This document shows, one piece after another, positions 23,085 to 32,299 of a stretch of 64,000 nucleotides of DNA (positions are counted from its first letter, which is position 1; every line of letters begins with the position of its first letter). Position numbers and translations under genes: made by a program. The notes beneath the pieces are model-generated. The model was not told the DNA's origin. It searched no databases and worked only from the letters and a program-made list of their open reading frames with translations. This stretch comes from Closterium sp. NIES-65 (taxonomy: Eukaryota > Streptophyta > Zygnematophyceae > Desmidiales > Closteriaceae): the NCBI GenBank assembly GCA_948144175.1, contig CANXME010002160.1, forward strand, positions 1,497,501-1,561,500. Reading direction: 5' to 3'.

Positions 23085-23514
23085 CGTTGGAGCCGACGCT
23101 GGCACTGCAGTTGATGCTAGTGCTTCAGTGGGTGCTGACACCGGAATATGGGAGTATGCATAGATTGATCATAGTTAGATCATAATCTGCAAGGAATACA
23201 TATCCTGTAAGGCTTGATGAAGTTGGTGTGGCATCTCTCTTGAATGGAGGCTCACATGTATGGGGCGTGCAGGAGGAGCAGAAGGAGAAGCAGAGGTGGC
23301 AAAAGCTGGTGGTGTTGCTCTGCTGCACCAGGCACTTGCTGCCGTCTGCAGGGCAAGTCAGGCCCGTGCTCGAGACGTTCCTGGGGGCGAGGTGGGGATG
23401 AGAGGGATGGGAGAAGGGAGGAAAAAGTACACTGGTGTTAAATCGAGATAAGTCCAAGATTCCTGAAAAGCCGATCTCCCAGAGCACGTATTGACAGGAA
23501 CAGGTGAAAGCCAT
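23085..23514 (-). pseudogene. Receptor-like protein piece: Cys-rich ectodomain motif and Ala/Pro linker
   Basis: On the minus strand, 23365-23266 reads GLTCPADGSKCLVQQ followed by SFCHLCFSFCSSC, six or more cysteines in a small region. Downstream at 23160-23085 is an Ala/Pro/Ser/Thr-rich stretch (SAPTEALASTAVPASAP). A Cys-rich cap followed by an extracellular linker would fit the membrane-proximal end of an LRR receptor-like protein whose LRR exon lies just upstream at 23884-23955. No transmembrane segment or kinase was found, so the gene is either continued elsewhere or broken. Confidence 0.4.
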
Positions 23515-23883
23515 AAGAAATGCAAGTGTTCTTTGTCAAGCAAGAACGTGAAATTCCTGCACAAATTCTTTCTGAGTAATTGGTTGAATAACATTTGCAA
23601 TCTTGATTAGGAGTTAATCAGTTACAGGTTCGCTTAGAAAAGAACAATGACAACAGGTGAGACAAGAAGGGATGATGCAGCATGTGCCATAGAGGAGTGC
23701 ATACAGAAAAGGGGCCAGTCAAAACCACTATGTTGCCAGTGATTCCAATGGAGGGGGGCAGAATAGGAGGACAAACAACGTACTAGTGAGACCCAAATAG
23801 GAAAGAGGGAAGCCATACGAGCATTGCCACGAGAGCAGTCAGATGTAGGCTTTTGGTGGACGGAGACAGGTTGTGCTACTCAC

Positions 23884-23955
23884 AGGGGCGTCAGATTGAC
23901 AAGGCTGCCAATGCGAGCAGGTATGGGGCCACTCAAGTTGTTGCCTCCAAGGCCC
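23884..23955 (-). CDS. Single LRR exon of a receptor-like protein
   Basis: The minus strand reads GGNNLSGPIPARIGSLVNLT, a plant-type LRR (LxxNxLSGxIPxxIGxLxNLxxL). It ends at a donor GTGAGT (23878-23883), so the exon is about 72 bp, one LRR unit. This one-repeat-per-exon design recurs at 32.3-34.5 kb and 50.2-63.3 kb on the same strand. LRR ectodomains bind ligands outside the cell in receptor-like kinases and proteins. Confidence 0.6.
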
Positions 23956-23957
23956 TT

Positions 23958-24015
23958 GCCATGTGATGCCATGCCATGCCATGCCATACCATGCCATGCC
24001 ACGCCATGCCACACA
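23958..24015. repeat. Short (CATGC)n pentamer repeat
   Basis: Plus strand: catgccatgc-type pentamers run for about 55 bp with a few changes (catac, cacgc). Confidence 0.85.
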
Positions 24016-24154
24016 TGTGCAAACATAGCGCATCATTTGTTGGGTGCAAATCTTAATTTTGCACGTCAACAAGCCGCTTGCATGAAGTCCCGCATTTTGT
24101 CTGTGTTCTGTGCGCATTTGTTTCTGCATTCTGTTTCATGTGTTTTTGTTGTGG

Positions 24155-24310
24155 GCACATGACAAGTCATGACAGATCATGACGAGTCATGAATTCTCAT
24201 GACGACTCATGTTCATTCGCTAATTCTCATGAACAACTATGAGCGTTCATGATAGTTATGAGCGTCATGAAAGCTCATGAAAGCTCACAAGTTTTCATGA
24301 GCACTCGTGG
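24155..24310. repeat. CATGA-based ~10-bp tandem repeat
   Basis: About 150 bp are built of decamers starting with CATGA or CATGN: catgacaagt, catgacagat, catgacgagt, catgaattct, catgacgact and others, ending with two catgaaagct units. Units differ at the last 4-5 positions but keep close to 10-bp spacing. It has no coding potential. The 10-bp step resembles the internal step of the large satellite at 34868-49751, though the sequences differ. Confidence 0.75.
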
Positions 24311-25262
24311 CGAGTGTCGAGTGTGTCGGAGGGTGCTGGGCTCGAGTCTTTGACTCGGACCCTTTGACCGATTTCACGCTGGTCAAAAAGTGCGCGAAAG
24401 TCAGGAGCCGCGCGTGGGGTCCTGACATGCACGTGTGGCCCCTCAGGGCCCGCGCGTGTGTCGTAACTGTTGCGACCGTGCACAGTTGAACGATCGCAAC
24501 AAGACAGGGCAATTTAATGCCCCGTCCCACGCGAGACAAAGCACGATCGCGTCAGCGATCGGCTTTTCTCGCTTGACCGGGTGCCACGGGATTACGGTTG
24601 ACCAGCCGTATCCCGCGCTGACTTGGAAACAACAGGCTTCGCGCGAAAGTCACGCTACTTAGCGTGATGATTTTTCAACAGGTACAAAACGGTGACTTCC
24701 TTTTTTATAACAGTAAAAGCCGTTTTACAACTGGGAAACGGGAATCCCACACGAGTGTCCATGATTCCACACGAGAACTCATGAATATTCGTGACGGGAG
24801 TCAGCAGGGGAGTTTGGCTTCAGCACAAATGGATTACAGTTAATTCTAATGAGGCAGATTGAGCCAAATTCTCCAGCAGTTTCACAACTGTTTTCTAATA
24901 CAGCAAGGCGAAGCCCTGAATTCCAGTTAAGCAATTGTTTTATGTTTACCTTTGTGTCTTTAGGACTTTATATAAATGTGTGCTTGTACTGTTCATTTTC
25001 AATGAATACAATCACGCTTTTCAAAGTCAGGAATTCTACTACTACGTATTGACGAGAGTAGAAACGTAAGGCATAACTACTCACTTTATAGCTGCTCGAC
25101 CAGATTACTCACTCCACAATTCAAGCAAGGCATAACTACTCACTTTATTCTTCTTACACCCTTGGCTATGAGGTGACATGCTGTCACACTCGGAGGGTAT
25201 AAAGTCAAGTTAAGTGCTGCCAAGTTTGAGTTCGCGGTTCAGTTTTAAACGCTTCCGCAGAG
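24311..25262. other. Gap without a supported gene
   Basis: No domain-bearing frame was found. The stretch 24311-24660 is GC-richer with tgcgcgaaagtc-like words. A 22-bp direct repeat, aaggcataactactcacttt plus at, lies at 25068-25089 and 25127-25148. Copia copy D begins at about 25263. Confidence 0.5.
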
Positions 25263-25387
25263 TATCATATTTATATGACATAGCTACTCTAGGCTATAGT
25301 GGGGTAGCACATATGGGGTACAACTTTCTAGGGTTTGTACTTGTACCCAACTTTCCCTGAGTCATTTTTCATTCTCGTTCATTGTCA
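25263..25387 (+). repeat. 5' LTR of copia copy D
   Basis: It matches 32002-32125 along most of its length; the first seven bases (tatcata against tgtcgga) are diverged. It ends with ...cattgtca. The length of about 125 bp is short for a copia LTR. Confidence 0.8.
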
Positions 25388-25389
25388 TA

Positions 25390-25403
25390 TGGTATCGAGC
25401 AGG
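25390..25403 (+). promoter_or_regulatory. Primer-binding site of copia copy D
   Basis: tggtatcgagcagg, three bases after the LTR end. It closely resembles the TGGTATCAGAGC primer-binding site common in plant copia elements, where initiator methionine tRNA primes minus-strand synthesis. Confidence 0.75.
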
Positions 25404-25485
25404 TTCCCCTGTGGGAACTGTTCCTAGGGCCCACCACCTTTTTTTTCCTGTCCGGAGTGCGCTCTACACTGCCCGAGTCGAGCTC

Positions 25486-26205
25486 CCCTCTCACGGCCCC
25501 GTCGCGCCGCCCTTTCGACCCTGTCGCGCCGCTTTAGCGGCCCCGTCGAGTCGGCTTGCGGCCCCGTCGCGTCGCCCTCGCGGCCCCTTCACGTCGCGCC
25601 GCCCTAGCGACCGAGTCGCGCCGCCCTCGCGGCCCCGATCCGCCGCCCTCGCAGCTCCGTCGCGTTGCGCCGCCCTTGCGGCCCTCTCGCGCCGCCCTCG
25701 CGGCCCTTTCATGCCGCCCTCGCGGCCTCATCAAGCCGCCCTCGCGACCCCCTCCTCCTAGCCGCCCTAGCGGCCCCGTCGCCTACCCGTGCGGCCCCGG
25801 CGCCGCCCTTCCCTGCCTCGGCGCTGACTCTGCTGGCCCCTTCACCTACTTCTGCGGCCCCGGCGCTGCCCGTCCCGGCCCCGCCACCGCCTCTACTTGC
25901 CCCGACGCCGCTCCACCCGGCCCCACCGCTGTCCCACGCGGCTCCACCGTCACCACCGAGCCGCCGGCGCCACCTAGCTGCTGCCGAGCCGCCCAATCCA
26001 CCCGAGCCGCCCGAGCCGCCGCGCCACCTGAGCCGCCCGAGCCGTCGGGTCGCCAAGCCGCCGTACCGCCGAGCCGCCCGAGCCGCCCGAGCAGCCGAGT
26101 CGCCGAGCCGCAGTTACTGCCGAGCCGCCGTACCGCCGAGCCGCCCGAGCCGCCGAGTTGCCGAGCCGCCGAGCCACCGAGCCGCCCGAGCCGCCCTGTC
26201 CGGTA
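25486..26205 (+). repeat. GC-rich degenerate minisatellite in the leader of copy D
   Basis: The first half repeats variants of 'cgccgccctcgcggcccc' with roughly 20-27 bp spacing. The second half (about 25970-26200) repeats 'gagccgcccgagccgcc' in short steps. All three plus frames and some minus frames are open and rich in Arg, Ala and Pro because of composition. It lies between the primer-binding site and the gag ATG (26271), so it is leader sequence rather than a gene. Confidence 0.75.
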
Positions 26206-26270
26206 AGAGCAGCGCCTCTGTCACTGCACTGCCCTTACCCTACTGCTCGCACTGCTACCCTACTGCTGTC

Positions 26271-27090
26271 ATGGCTACCCCTAGTGTCCTCGCTTTTGAC
26301 GCTGAGGGTTGAGCCATTGACTTTGACGTCTGGGTAGATGACCTGCAGCTTTTCCTACAGTGCGATAGGGCAGACGGTCTCTACCTCTTTGACCTCACCT
26401 CTGGTGCCTCTCCTGCCCCTGCTGCTGATGTCGACGCCACAAATCGCTCACAATGGGCCACACGCGATGCTGCTGCACGTCTTGCTGTGCGTCGCCACCT
26501 GCTTACCTCTGAGCATCCGCACTTTAGCCAGTACAAGAGTGCTCAGACCTTGTACGACGCTGTAGTTGCACGCTACTCCTCCCCTGCCACTGCTGCACTG
26601 AGCCGCCTCATGCTACCTTACCTCTTCCCTGACCTTGCTGCCTTTCCCACAGTCGCTCACCTCATTACGCACCTCCGCACTAGTGACAGTCGCTACCGCG
26701 CTGCGCTTCGTGCTGAGTTCTGCGCCAAGAACCCCCCCCCCATGTACATCACCCTCTACTACAGAGTCACCCAGCTCCTAGCTCCCTCTACTACCTGGAG
26801 CTAGTCACGGTGGCACTGCGCAGAGGGTCAGCTCCGGTGGTGGTCAGCGCCAGCAGCAGCAGCACCAGCAGCGCACTCGTGACATCCCCACCCCTGAGCA
26901 GCTCCGTGAGTGGTACGCTGCACGCCAGCGGAGTGGGGGTACTGGTCCGTGCACCTACGTCCTACGCACCGGCAACCGTGCGGGTGGGCACTCCACCCAG
27001 TGCTGCTTTGGCCACCTGACGGACGCTTGGCGCCACCAATTCCCTAAGGCCACTGAGATCCCTTGCTGGGGCGAGCTGTCTAGGGTGGGA
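26271..27090 (+). pseudogene. gag: Copia D gag
   Basis: The ATG at 26271 opens MATPSVLAFDAEG, then TGA (26310-26312), then in the same frame AIDFDVWVDDLQLFLQC, LAVRRHLLTSEHPHF, YDAVVARYSSPATAALSRLM and MYITLYYRVTQLL to a TAG at 26802-26804. The TGA probably replaces CGA (Arg), giving EGRAID. Compared with copy A, the stretch from LPDSLRAV to the Gly-rich tail is largely deleted. A knuckle-like segment CTYVLRTGNRAGGHSTQCC lies at about 26950-27010 in another frame. Confidence 0.85.
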
Positions 27091-27690
27091 GTAGCTATCT
27101 TTGACCTTGACTTTGATGCTATTCTTGCTGCCATGTATGCTGTGACTATTAGTGAGGAGGGTGACTGTTACCGGTGGTTTTCGCCCGACCCGGGCATTGA
27201 CACTGCTGCTCTAGGTACTGGTGAGGCTGCTGCTCTAGGTGCTAGCGAAATTGTTGCTCTAGGTGCCAGTGCGTATGCTTCCTCAGGTGCTGGTGAGTCT
27301 GCTCTCTCAGGTACCGCGTCGGCTTCGACCTCCCACACCTTCACCCTTGACTCGGGGGCTTCTCGCTCCTTCTTTCGAGACCGCACCACACTCACGCCGC
27401 TTCGTCGGCCAGTTGCAGTCTCTCTGGCAGACCCCTCTGGGGGTCCTGTCCTTGCTCACTTCTCCACTGTCCTCCCGTGTCCGGCGGGCCCCTCTGGCAC
27501 CCTGTCTGGTCTTTACCTCCCCTCGTTCTCTATGAACTTGGTGAGTGGTGCTGACCTACAGGATGCAGGGGGTTCACCAGTTCACTCATGCGAGTCAGCG
27601 GTTGACCCACTGCACGGACGCTCGAAGAGGCCGACACCTGGCCACGTTTACACGTCGGCCGGGGTCGAGCCTGTACACACTGACCACTGA
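27085..27690 (+). pseudogene. Copia D protease
   Basis: The 201-codon frame has TFTLDSGASRSFFRD with DSGA intact at 27349-27360, then ADPSGGPVLAHFSTVLPCPA and SGLYLPSFSMNLVSG. This is the aspartic protease that cuts the copia polyprotein. An upstream repeated ALGTGEAAALGASEIVALGAS stretch is a linker. A frameshift near 27560 precedes the pre-integrase part. Confidence 0.9.
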
Positions 27691-28750
27691 GTCCCCTCCA
27701 ATCACTGCGTCAAGTCAGGTAGCTGCGTCGGGTCAAGTGTTTGCTGCAGCGTCCAGGTCTGGTCCTGAGTCTGCCCCCTGCTCGTGTCGCCTCCTGTCTC
27801 ACGAGACTCTGCCCTGGCACCACCGCCTTGGTCACCCCTCCCTGCTTCGTCTTCGAGGCATGGCCTCCCGTCTCCTTGTCTCTGGTCTTCCCTGGTCCCT
27901 CCCTCCCCTTCCTCCAGGGCCTGCCCCTGCCTGCGTCCCTTGTGTCAAGGGGCAGCAGCGGGCTGCCCCTCACTCCTCCCAGTTTCCTCCGACAGAGGCC
28001 CTGCTGCAGACGCTTCACATGGACGTGTGGCGCCCGGCCCGCGTCCGTGGACAGGTCATGAGCGCTTCTTCCTGCTGGTGGTTGACGACTACTCGCGTTA
28101 CACCACAGTCTTCCCCTTGCGCAGCAATTGTGATGTCACTGAGGTGTTGATCGACTAGATCCGCGCAGCTCGTCTCCAGCTCAGGCAGAGCTTCGCCTCG
28201 GACTTTCCTGTTCTGCGTCTGCACTCTGACAGAGGTGGAGAGTTCTCCTCTGGCCTTCTTCAAGCCTACTCTCATGCAGGAGGCATCCGCCAGACCTTCA
28301 GACTCCCCACAGCAAAATGGGATTGCTGAGCGCCGCATTGGCATGGTTATGGACATTGCCCATATGTCCATGATGCATGCGGCTGCCCCCCATTTTCTGT
28401 GGCCGTTTGCGGTTAGGTACGCGGCATATCAGATCAACCTTCAGCCCAGGGTCTCTATGCCGGAGACCTCCCCAACTTTGCTGTGGACGGGGAAGGTTGG
28501 CGATGCGTCTGTATTGTGTGTCTAGGGATCTCGGGCGTTTGTCCGCGACTTGTTTGCGGACAAGTTGTCCCCTCATGCTGCTCCTTGCATCTTCCTTGGC
28601 TTCCCCCCTGACCCGCCAGGGTGGCAGTTCTACCACCCCACCTCTCGCCGTGTTCTGTCCTCCCAAGACGTCACGTTTCACGAGTCCGTCCCCTACTACC
28701 GCCCCTTCCCCTACCACACTCCGTCCCTACCCCCGCCACCGCTCTTCCTT
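27545..28750 (+). pseudogene. Copia D integrase
   Basis: The pre-integrase zinc-binding part includes LPWHHRLGHPSLLRLRG (about 27810-27860). Core pieces include VVDDYSRYTTVFPLRS (about 28078-28125), LHSDRGGEFSSGLL (about 28220-28260) and DSPQQNGIAERRIGM (about 28300-28345), carrying residues of the D,D-35-E type core. The domain ends with FVRDLFADK, FLGFPPDPPGWQFYH and SSQDVTFHESV. TAG at 28156-28158 and 28523-28525 sit where Trp is expected (LIDW and VWG). Frame changes occur near 28200 and 28310. Confidence 0.85.
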
Positions 28751-28799
28751 GTGCCAGGTCCCCCCCGGTAGACCCCCTCCCCCTTCATGGTCTTGCCCC

Positions 28800-29690
28800 T
28801 TCAGGTGTGCCCCAGGTAGACGCAGTCGAGCCGGTCGAGGTTACTGGTGACTCTAGTGCTGCTGGGGGTGCTGAGCCTAGGGGTGCTGACTCTAGGGGTG
28901 CTGAGCGTGTGGGGGCTACGCATGGGGGTGTTGAGCCTGAGGATGGAACTACTGGGGGTGCTGAGCCTGGGGGTGCTGGGCCTGGGGGTGCTGAGCCTAG
29001 GGGTGCTTCGACTGGGGGTGCTCAGCCGGGGGGTGGTGAGCCTGGGGGTGCTACAACTGGGAGTGCTGAGCCTGGGGGTGCTACGCTTGGAGGTGCTGAG
29101 CCTGGGAGTGAGGAGCCTGAGGTAGCTGGGCCTGCTCGTGTCGCGTTTGGCGGTACTGTGCCTAGAGGTTCTCTGGGTGCTTCGTCTCGCCGGGAGCCAC
29201 TCTCTCCACAGGAACTGCGCGAGTGGTTTGCTCGGCGCTGGAGGCGTGCTGCTGGAGCTGGAGGTTCTTCGGCTGCTTAGGATGCTGGTGTCGCGGGTCC
29301 CGAAGGTGCTCGTACTGGGAGTACTGGAGTTGCTGGACCTGCGGGTACGACTGGAGCTGGAGCTACTGAGGGTGCTGGCGCTGAGGCCACTGCTGTCGGT
29401 CCTGGAGGCGGTCCTGCTGGGGGTGCTACTGTTGCTGCTGGAGGTACTGGAGCTGGAGGTGCTGCTGGTGCTGGTGCTACCACTAGGGGTACAGGTGCTG
29501 TCCTTGCTCTGTCTCGAGTCTGCGCGGCCCCGGCCGTACTTCGTTCCGCTCCTTCAACAAGTTCTTGGTCTCCCGCCTTCTTTTGGTCCTCCTCCTCCCT
29601 TAGAGTGTCCACAGCTTGTCCCCTCACATTTACAATTACAGCCGGCCTCCCCACTACCTGCTCCTTCTCCCTACACAAGTCCTACTAGAG
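28800..29690 (+). repeat. Gly/Ala codon-repeat spacer between integrase and reverse transcriptase of copy D
   Basis: Units of about 15-30 bp such as 'gggggtgctgagcct' repeat from 28850 to 29120 and give GGAEPGGAEPR-like protein. A second tract at 29235-29500 has 'ggagctggaggtgctg' units. Equivalent spacers lie at 6350-6960 in copy A and 13980-14400 in copy B. Confidence 0.8.
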
Positions 29691-30189
29691 GTCTTGCTGA
29701 GCGCCGTGAGCCTGCGTCTCCCCCTGCGTCGCCCGTCCGTGCTGCTCGCACTAGTGGTTGTGGTTTGCGTCAGCGTCCTCCTCCTGTCCCTGGCACGCAC
29801 CGGATGTCTTTGCGTCTGTCCACTGCTCCTGTGCGTGCCCCTTTGCCTTCTCCTCCTGAGTCCTCTCTTCATGCTCTTCCCGACTCGGAGTCGGACTCTC
29901 TTCGTGCTGCCAGTCCTACTGTCACGCGTCTCCTGGCTACTGTCGTCACTGACCCTTCTTTCGAGTCCAATGCTGCGTCTGCCCTAGTTGCTGAGCTCGT
30001 CGACTTTGCTGCTCGCTGTCGTCTAGACTACGCTGCTAGTCTTGTTGCTGAGTCTGAGTCTGTCTGTCGTTCGTCCGTCGGGGGTGAGTGTGCCCTTAGC
30101 ACGGACGTCCTTGAGGACAGACAGGAGGACTTCCAGTGTTTGGCTGCTGCTTCACCTCATCTCGTGTCCGTATTGCTTACCCCTGAGGG

Positions 30190-31285
30190 AGACCCGGATG
30201 CACTTGACATCCCGACTCCGCGCTCTTACGCGGAGGCGATAGAGGCTCCCTACTCCTCTGAGTGGCAGGCAGCTATGGACACAGAGATGGCTTCCCGGAA
30301 GTCCACAAGCACCTACGTTGACGAGGTTCCCCTGCCTGGTGCGAACATCGTCAGTGGCATGTGGATTTTCAGGGTGAAGCGGCCACCGGGTTCTCCGCCT
30401 CTCTTCAAGGCGCGTTACGTGGCTCGTGGCTTTAGTCAGTGGTAGAAAGTTGACTACTTTCAGACCTTCTCTCCCACCCCGAAGATGACCACTCTTCGGG
30501 TACTACTGCACATAGCTGCTCACCGCGACTACAAGCTGTAATCTCTTGACTTCAGCACTGCTTTCTTGCAGGGCAGCCTGCACAAGGAGATCTGGTTGCG
30601 TCGCCCACCTGGCTTCACTGGGTCTTTTCCTCTTGGCACCCAGTGGAGCCTCCGGCGGCCAGTCTACGGTCTCCGCTAGGCGCCCCGTGAGTGGCACGAC
30701 ACACTGAGGACTACACTTGCGGCTCTTGGGTTTGCTCCCTCTACTGCCGACCCATTGCTGTTTCTGCGCACCGACACTTCTTTGCCGCCGTTCTACATCC
30801 TCGTGTACGTCGACGACTTGGTCTTTGCCACAGCTGACACTGGTGGACTCGCCCACGTGAAGTCCGAGCTGTAGAAGAGACACACGTGCACAGACCTGGG
30901 TGAACTGCGCAGCTACCTTGGCTTGCAGATCACCCGGGACAGAGCACGCCGCACCATTACCCTGACTCAGTCACACATGGTGCAGCAGGTCCTTCAGCAC
31001 TTCGGCTTCACGTACTCCTCGCCTCAGGCCACTCCTCTGCCTACTCGCCACTCACTCTCAGCTCTGCCTTCGGATGAGTCCGTAGAGTCGAGTGGCCCGT
31101 ACCCAGAGCTTGTTGGCTGCCTCATGTACCTGATGACCTGCACACAACCTGACCTTGCATACCCTCTTAGCATTCTCGCACGCTATGTTGCTCGTGGGAG
31201 ACACAGACTGAAGCACATGGCTGCAGCGAAGAGGGTGTTGCGCTACTTGTGCAGTACGTCGATCATGGGGCTTGTGCTTGGAGGG
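30190..31285 (+). pseudogene. Copia D reverse transcriptase
   Basis: The domain (RVT_2) starts in PRSYAEAIEAPYSSEWQAAM and FRVKRPPGSPPLFKARYVAR. It passes TAG 30443-30445, then reads VDYFQTFSPTPKMTTLRVLL, a TAA near 30540, STAFLQGSLHKEIWLRRPPG, TAG 30677-30679, APREWHDTLRTTLAALGFAP, YVDDLVFATADT (catalytic YVDD at 30806-30817), TAG 30872-30874, and KRHTCTDLGELRSYLGLQIT to LVGCLMYLMTCTQPDLAYPL. Catalytic residues are intact but four stops disable it. Confidence 0.95.
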
Positions 31286-31287
31286 TA

Positions 31288-31789
31288 GAGTCCGGTGGTC
31301 CTCACTGGGCACGCAGACGCTTCTTGGGCTGACGACCAGGCTACGCAGCGGTCGTCACAGGGTTACACCTTCAGCCTTGGTTCCGGCTCTGTTTCGTGGC
31401 GGGCTACCCTCTCGTCTTCTGTTCTCAGCTCCAGTTGTGAGGCTGAGATCTACGCCGGGGCCATGGCTGCACAAGAGCTTCGCTGGCTCACCTACCTGCT
31501 GACTGGCCTCGGAGAGCCGCCTCGTTCTCCTCCAGTGCTGTACGTAGACAACAAGGCCATGCTGGCCTTGTGTCGAGAGCAGAGATTGGAGCACAGAACG
31601 AAGCTCATTGCTCTCCGCTACTTCCTTGCTCATGAGCTACAGCAGCGTGGTCAGCTGCGGCTTGCGTACGTGGCCTCTGAGGCCAACACTGCTGATATCT
31701 TCACCAAGGCACTTGCGCCTTGTGATCATCAGCGCTTCTGTACTCAGCTGGGTCTTGTGCCTGCCTTGCCTCACTTGCTCACCTCTTGA
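31288..31789 (+). pseudogene. Copia D RNase H
   Basis: The frame begins after a TAG (31287-31289) with SPVVLTGHADASWADDQATQ and continues SQGYTFSLGSGSVSW, SSSCEAEIYAGAMAAQELRW, VLYVDNKAMLALCREQRLEH and ASEANTADIFTKALAPCDHQ to TGA. The Asp, Glu and Asp expected at the active site (HADAS, CEAEIY, VDNK) are present. It is the cleanest RNase H in the window and the template by which fragment E was recognised. Confidence 0.95.
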
Positions 31790-32001
31790 CCTTGCTTGTA
31801 CTGTTACATATATATATACCCTGCTCTTGCTTGTCTAGCCTTTTATATTTATATATATGTACTCCTGCATGTGAACTGGCCTTTTGGCCTTGACCTTGTG
31901 CTCGGAATGTGTGGTGACTTTGTGATCCACCCTGAGCTTGCTTTGCTTTGTTTGACTGGTCTTGTGACCCTTTGTTCTCCCCCACCTTGCCTATGGGGTT
32001 G

Positions 32002-32125
32002 TGTCGGATTTATATGACATACAGACTGTAGGCTATAGTGGGGTAGCACATATGGGGTACAGCTTTCTAGGGTTTGTACTTGTACCCAACTTTCCCTTAT
32101 TCATTTTTATTCTCGTTCATTGTCA
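32002..32125 (+). repeat. 3' LTR of copia copy D
   Basis: It starts tgtcggatttatatgacat just after 'ctatggggtt', matches the 5' LTR, and ends ...ctcgttcattgtca. It is followed by caaag, close to the cagag before the 5' LTR. Confidence 0.8.
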
Positions 32126-32299
32126 CAAAGAGTACTTAGAGTTAACATCAGTTTCATGCAATGATGACCATTGAAATCTACTCAAGGCCAAGACAAGTTG
32201 TGCACAACCTGTTTTTCAAAGTAGCATCCGTGCGTCTTCAGACATCTCTGCTTCACAACAGCACCACGCCCTCGTGCTCAAGAGGGCGGTTTTGCAGCT

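Larger units (their letters stand above)
25263..32125 (+). mobile_element. Ty1/copia retrotransposon copy D, full-length layout with both LTRs, non-autonomous
   Basis: The element is about 6.86 kb. The two LTRs are unusually short, about 124-125 bp (25263-25387 and 32002-32125), and share 'ggctatagtggggtagcac', 'tctagggtttgtacttgtac' and the end 'ctcgttcattgtca'. The flanks are cagag (before) and caaag (after), a 5-bp target duplication with one mismatch. A primer-binding site follows the 5' LTR. The order is leader, gag, protease, integrase, Gly/Ala spacer, reverse transcriptase, RNase H, 3' UTR and LTR, which is Ty1/copia. At least eight in-frame stops and several frameshifts make it dead. 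It is the reference copy for interpreting A, B, C and E. Confidence 0.9.

Noticed and set aside
25068-25148. 22-bp direct repeat spaced by exactly 59 bp, the same as the satellite period
   Set aside because: The sequence is unrelated to the satellite unit and occurs only twice. The spacing is most likely coincidence.
25411-26312. Arg/Ala/Pro-rich frames of over 200 codons
   Set aside because: They lie in the GC-rich repeat of the copia D leader, are open in several frames at once and precede the gag ATG.
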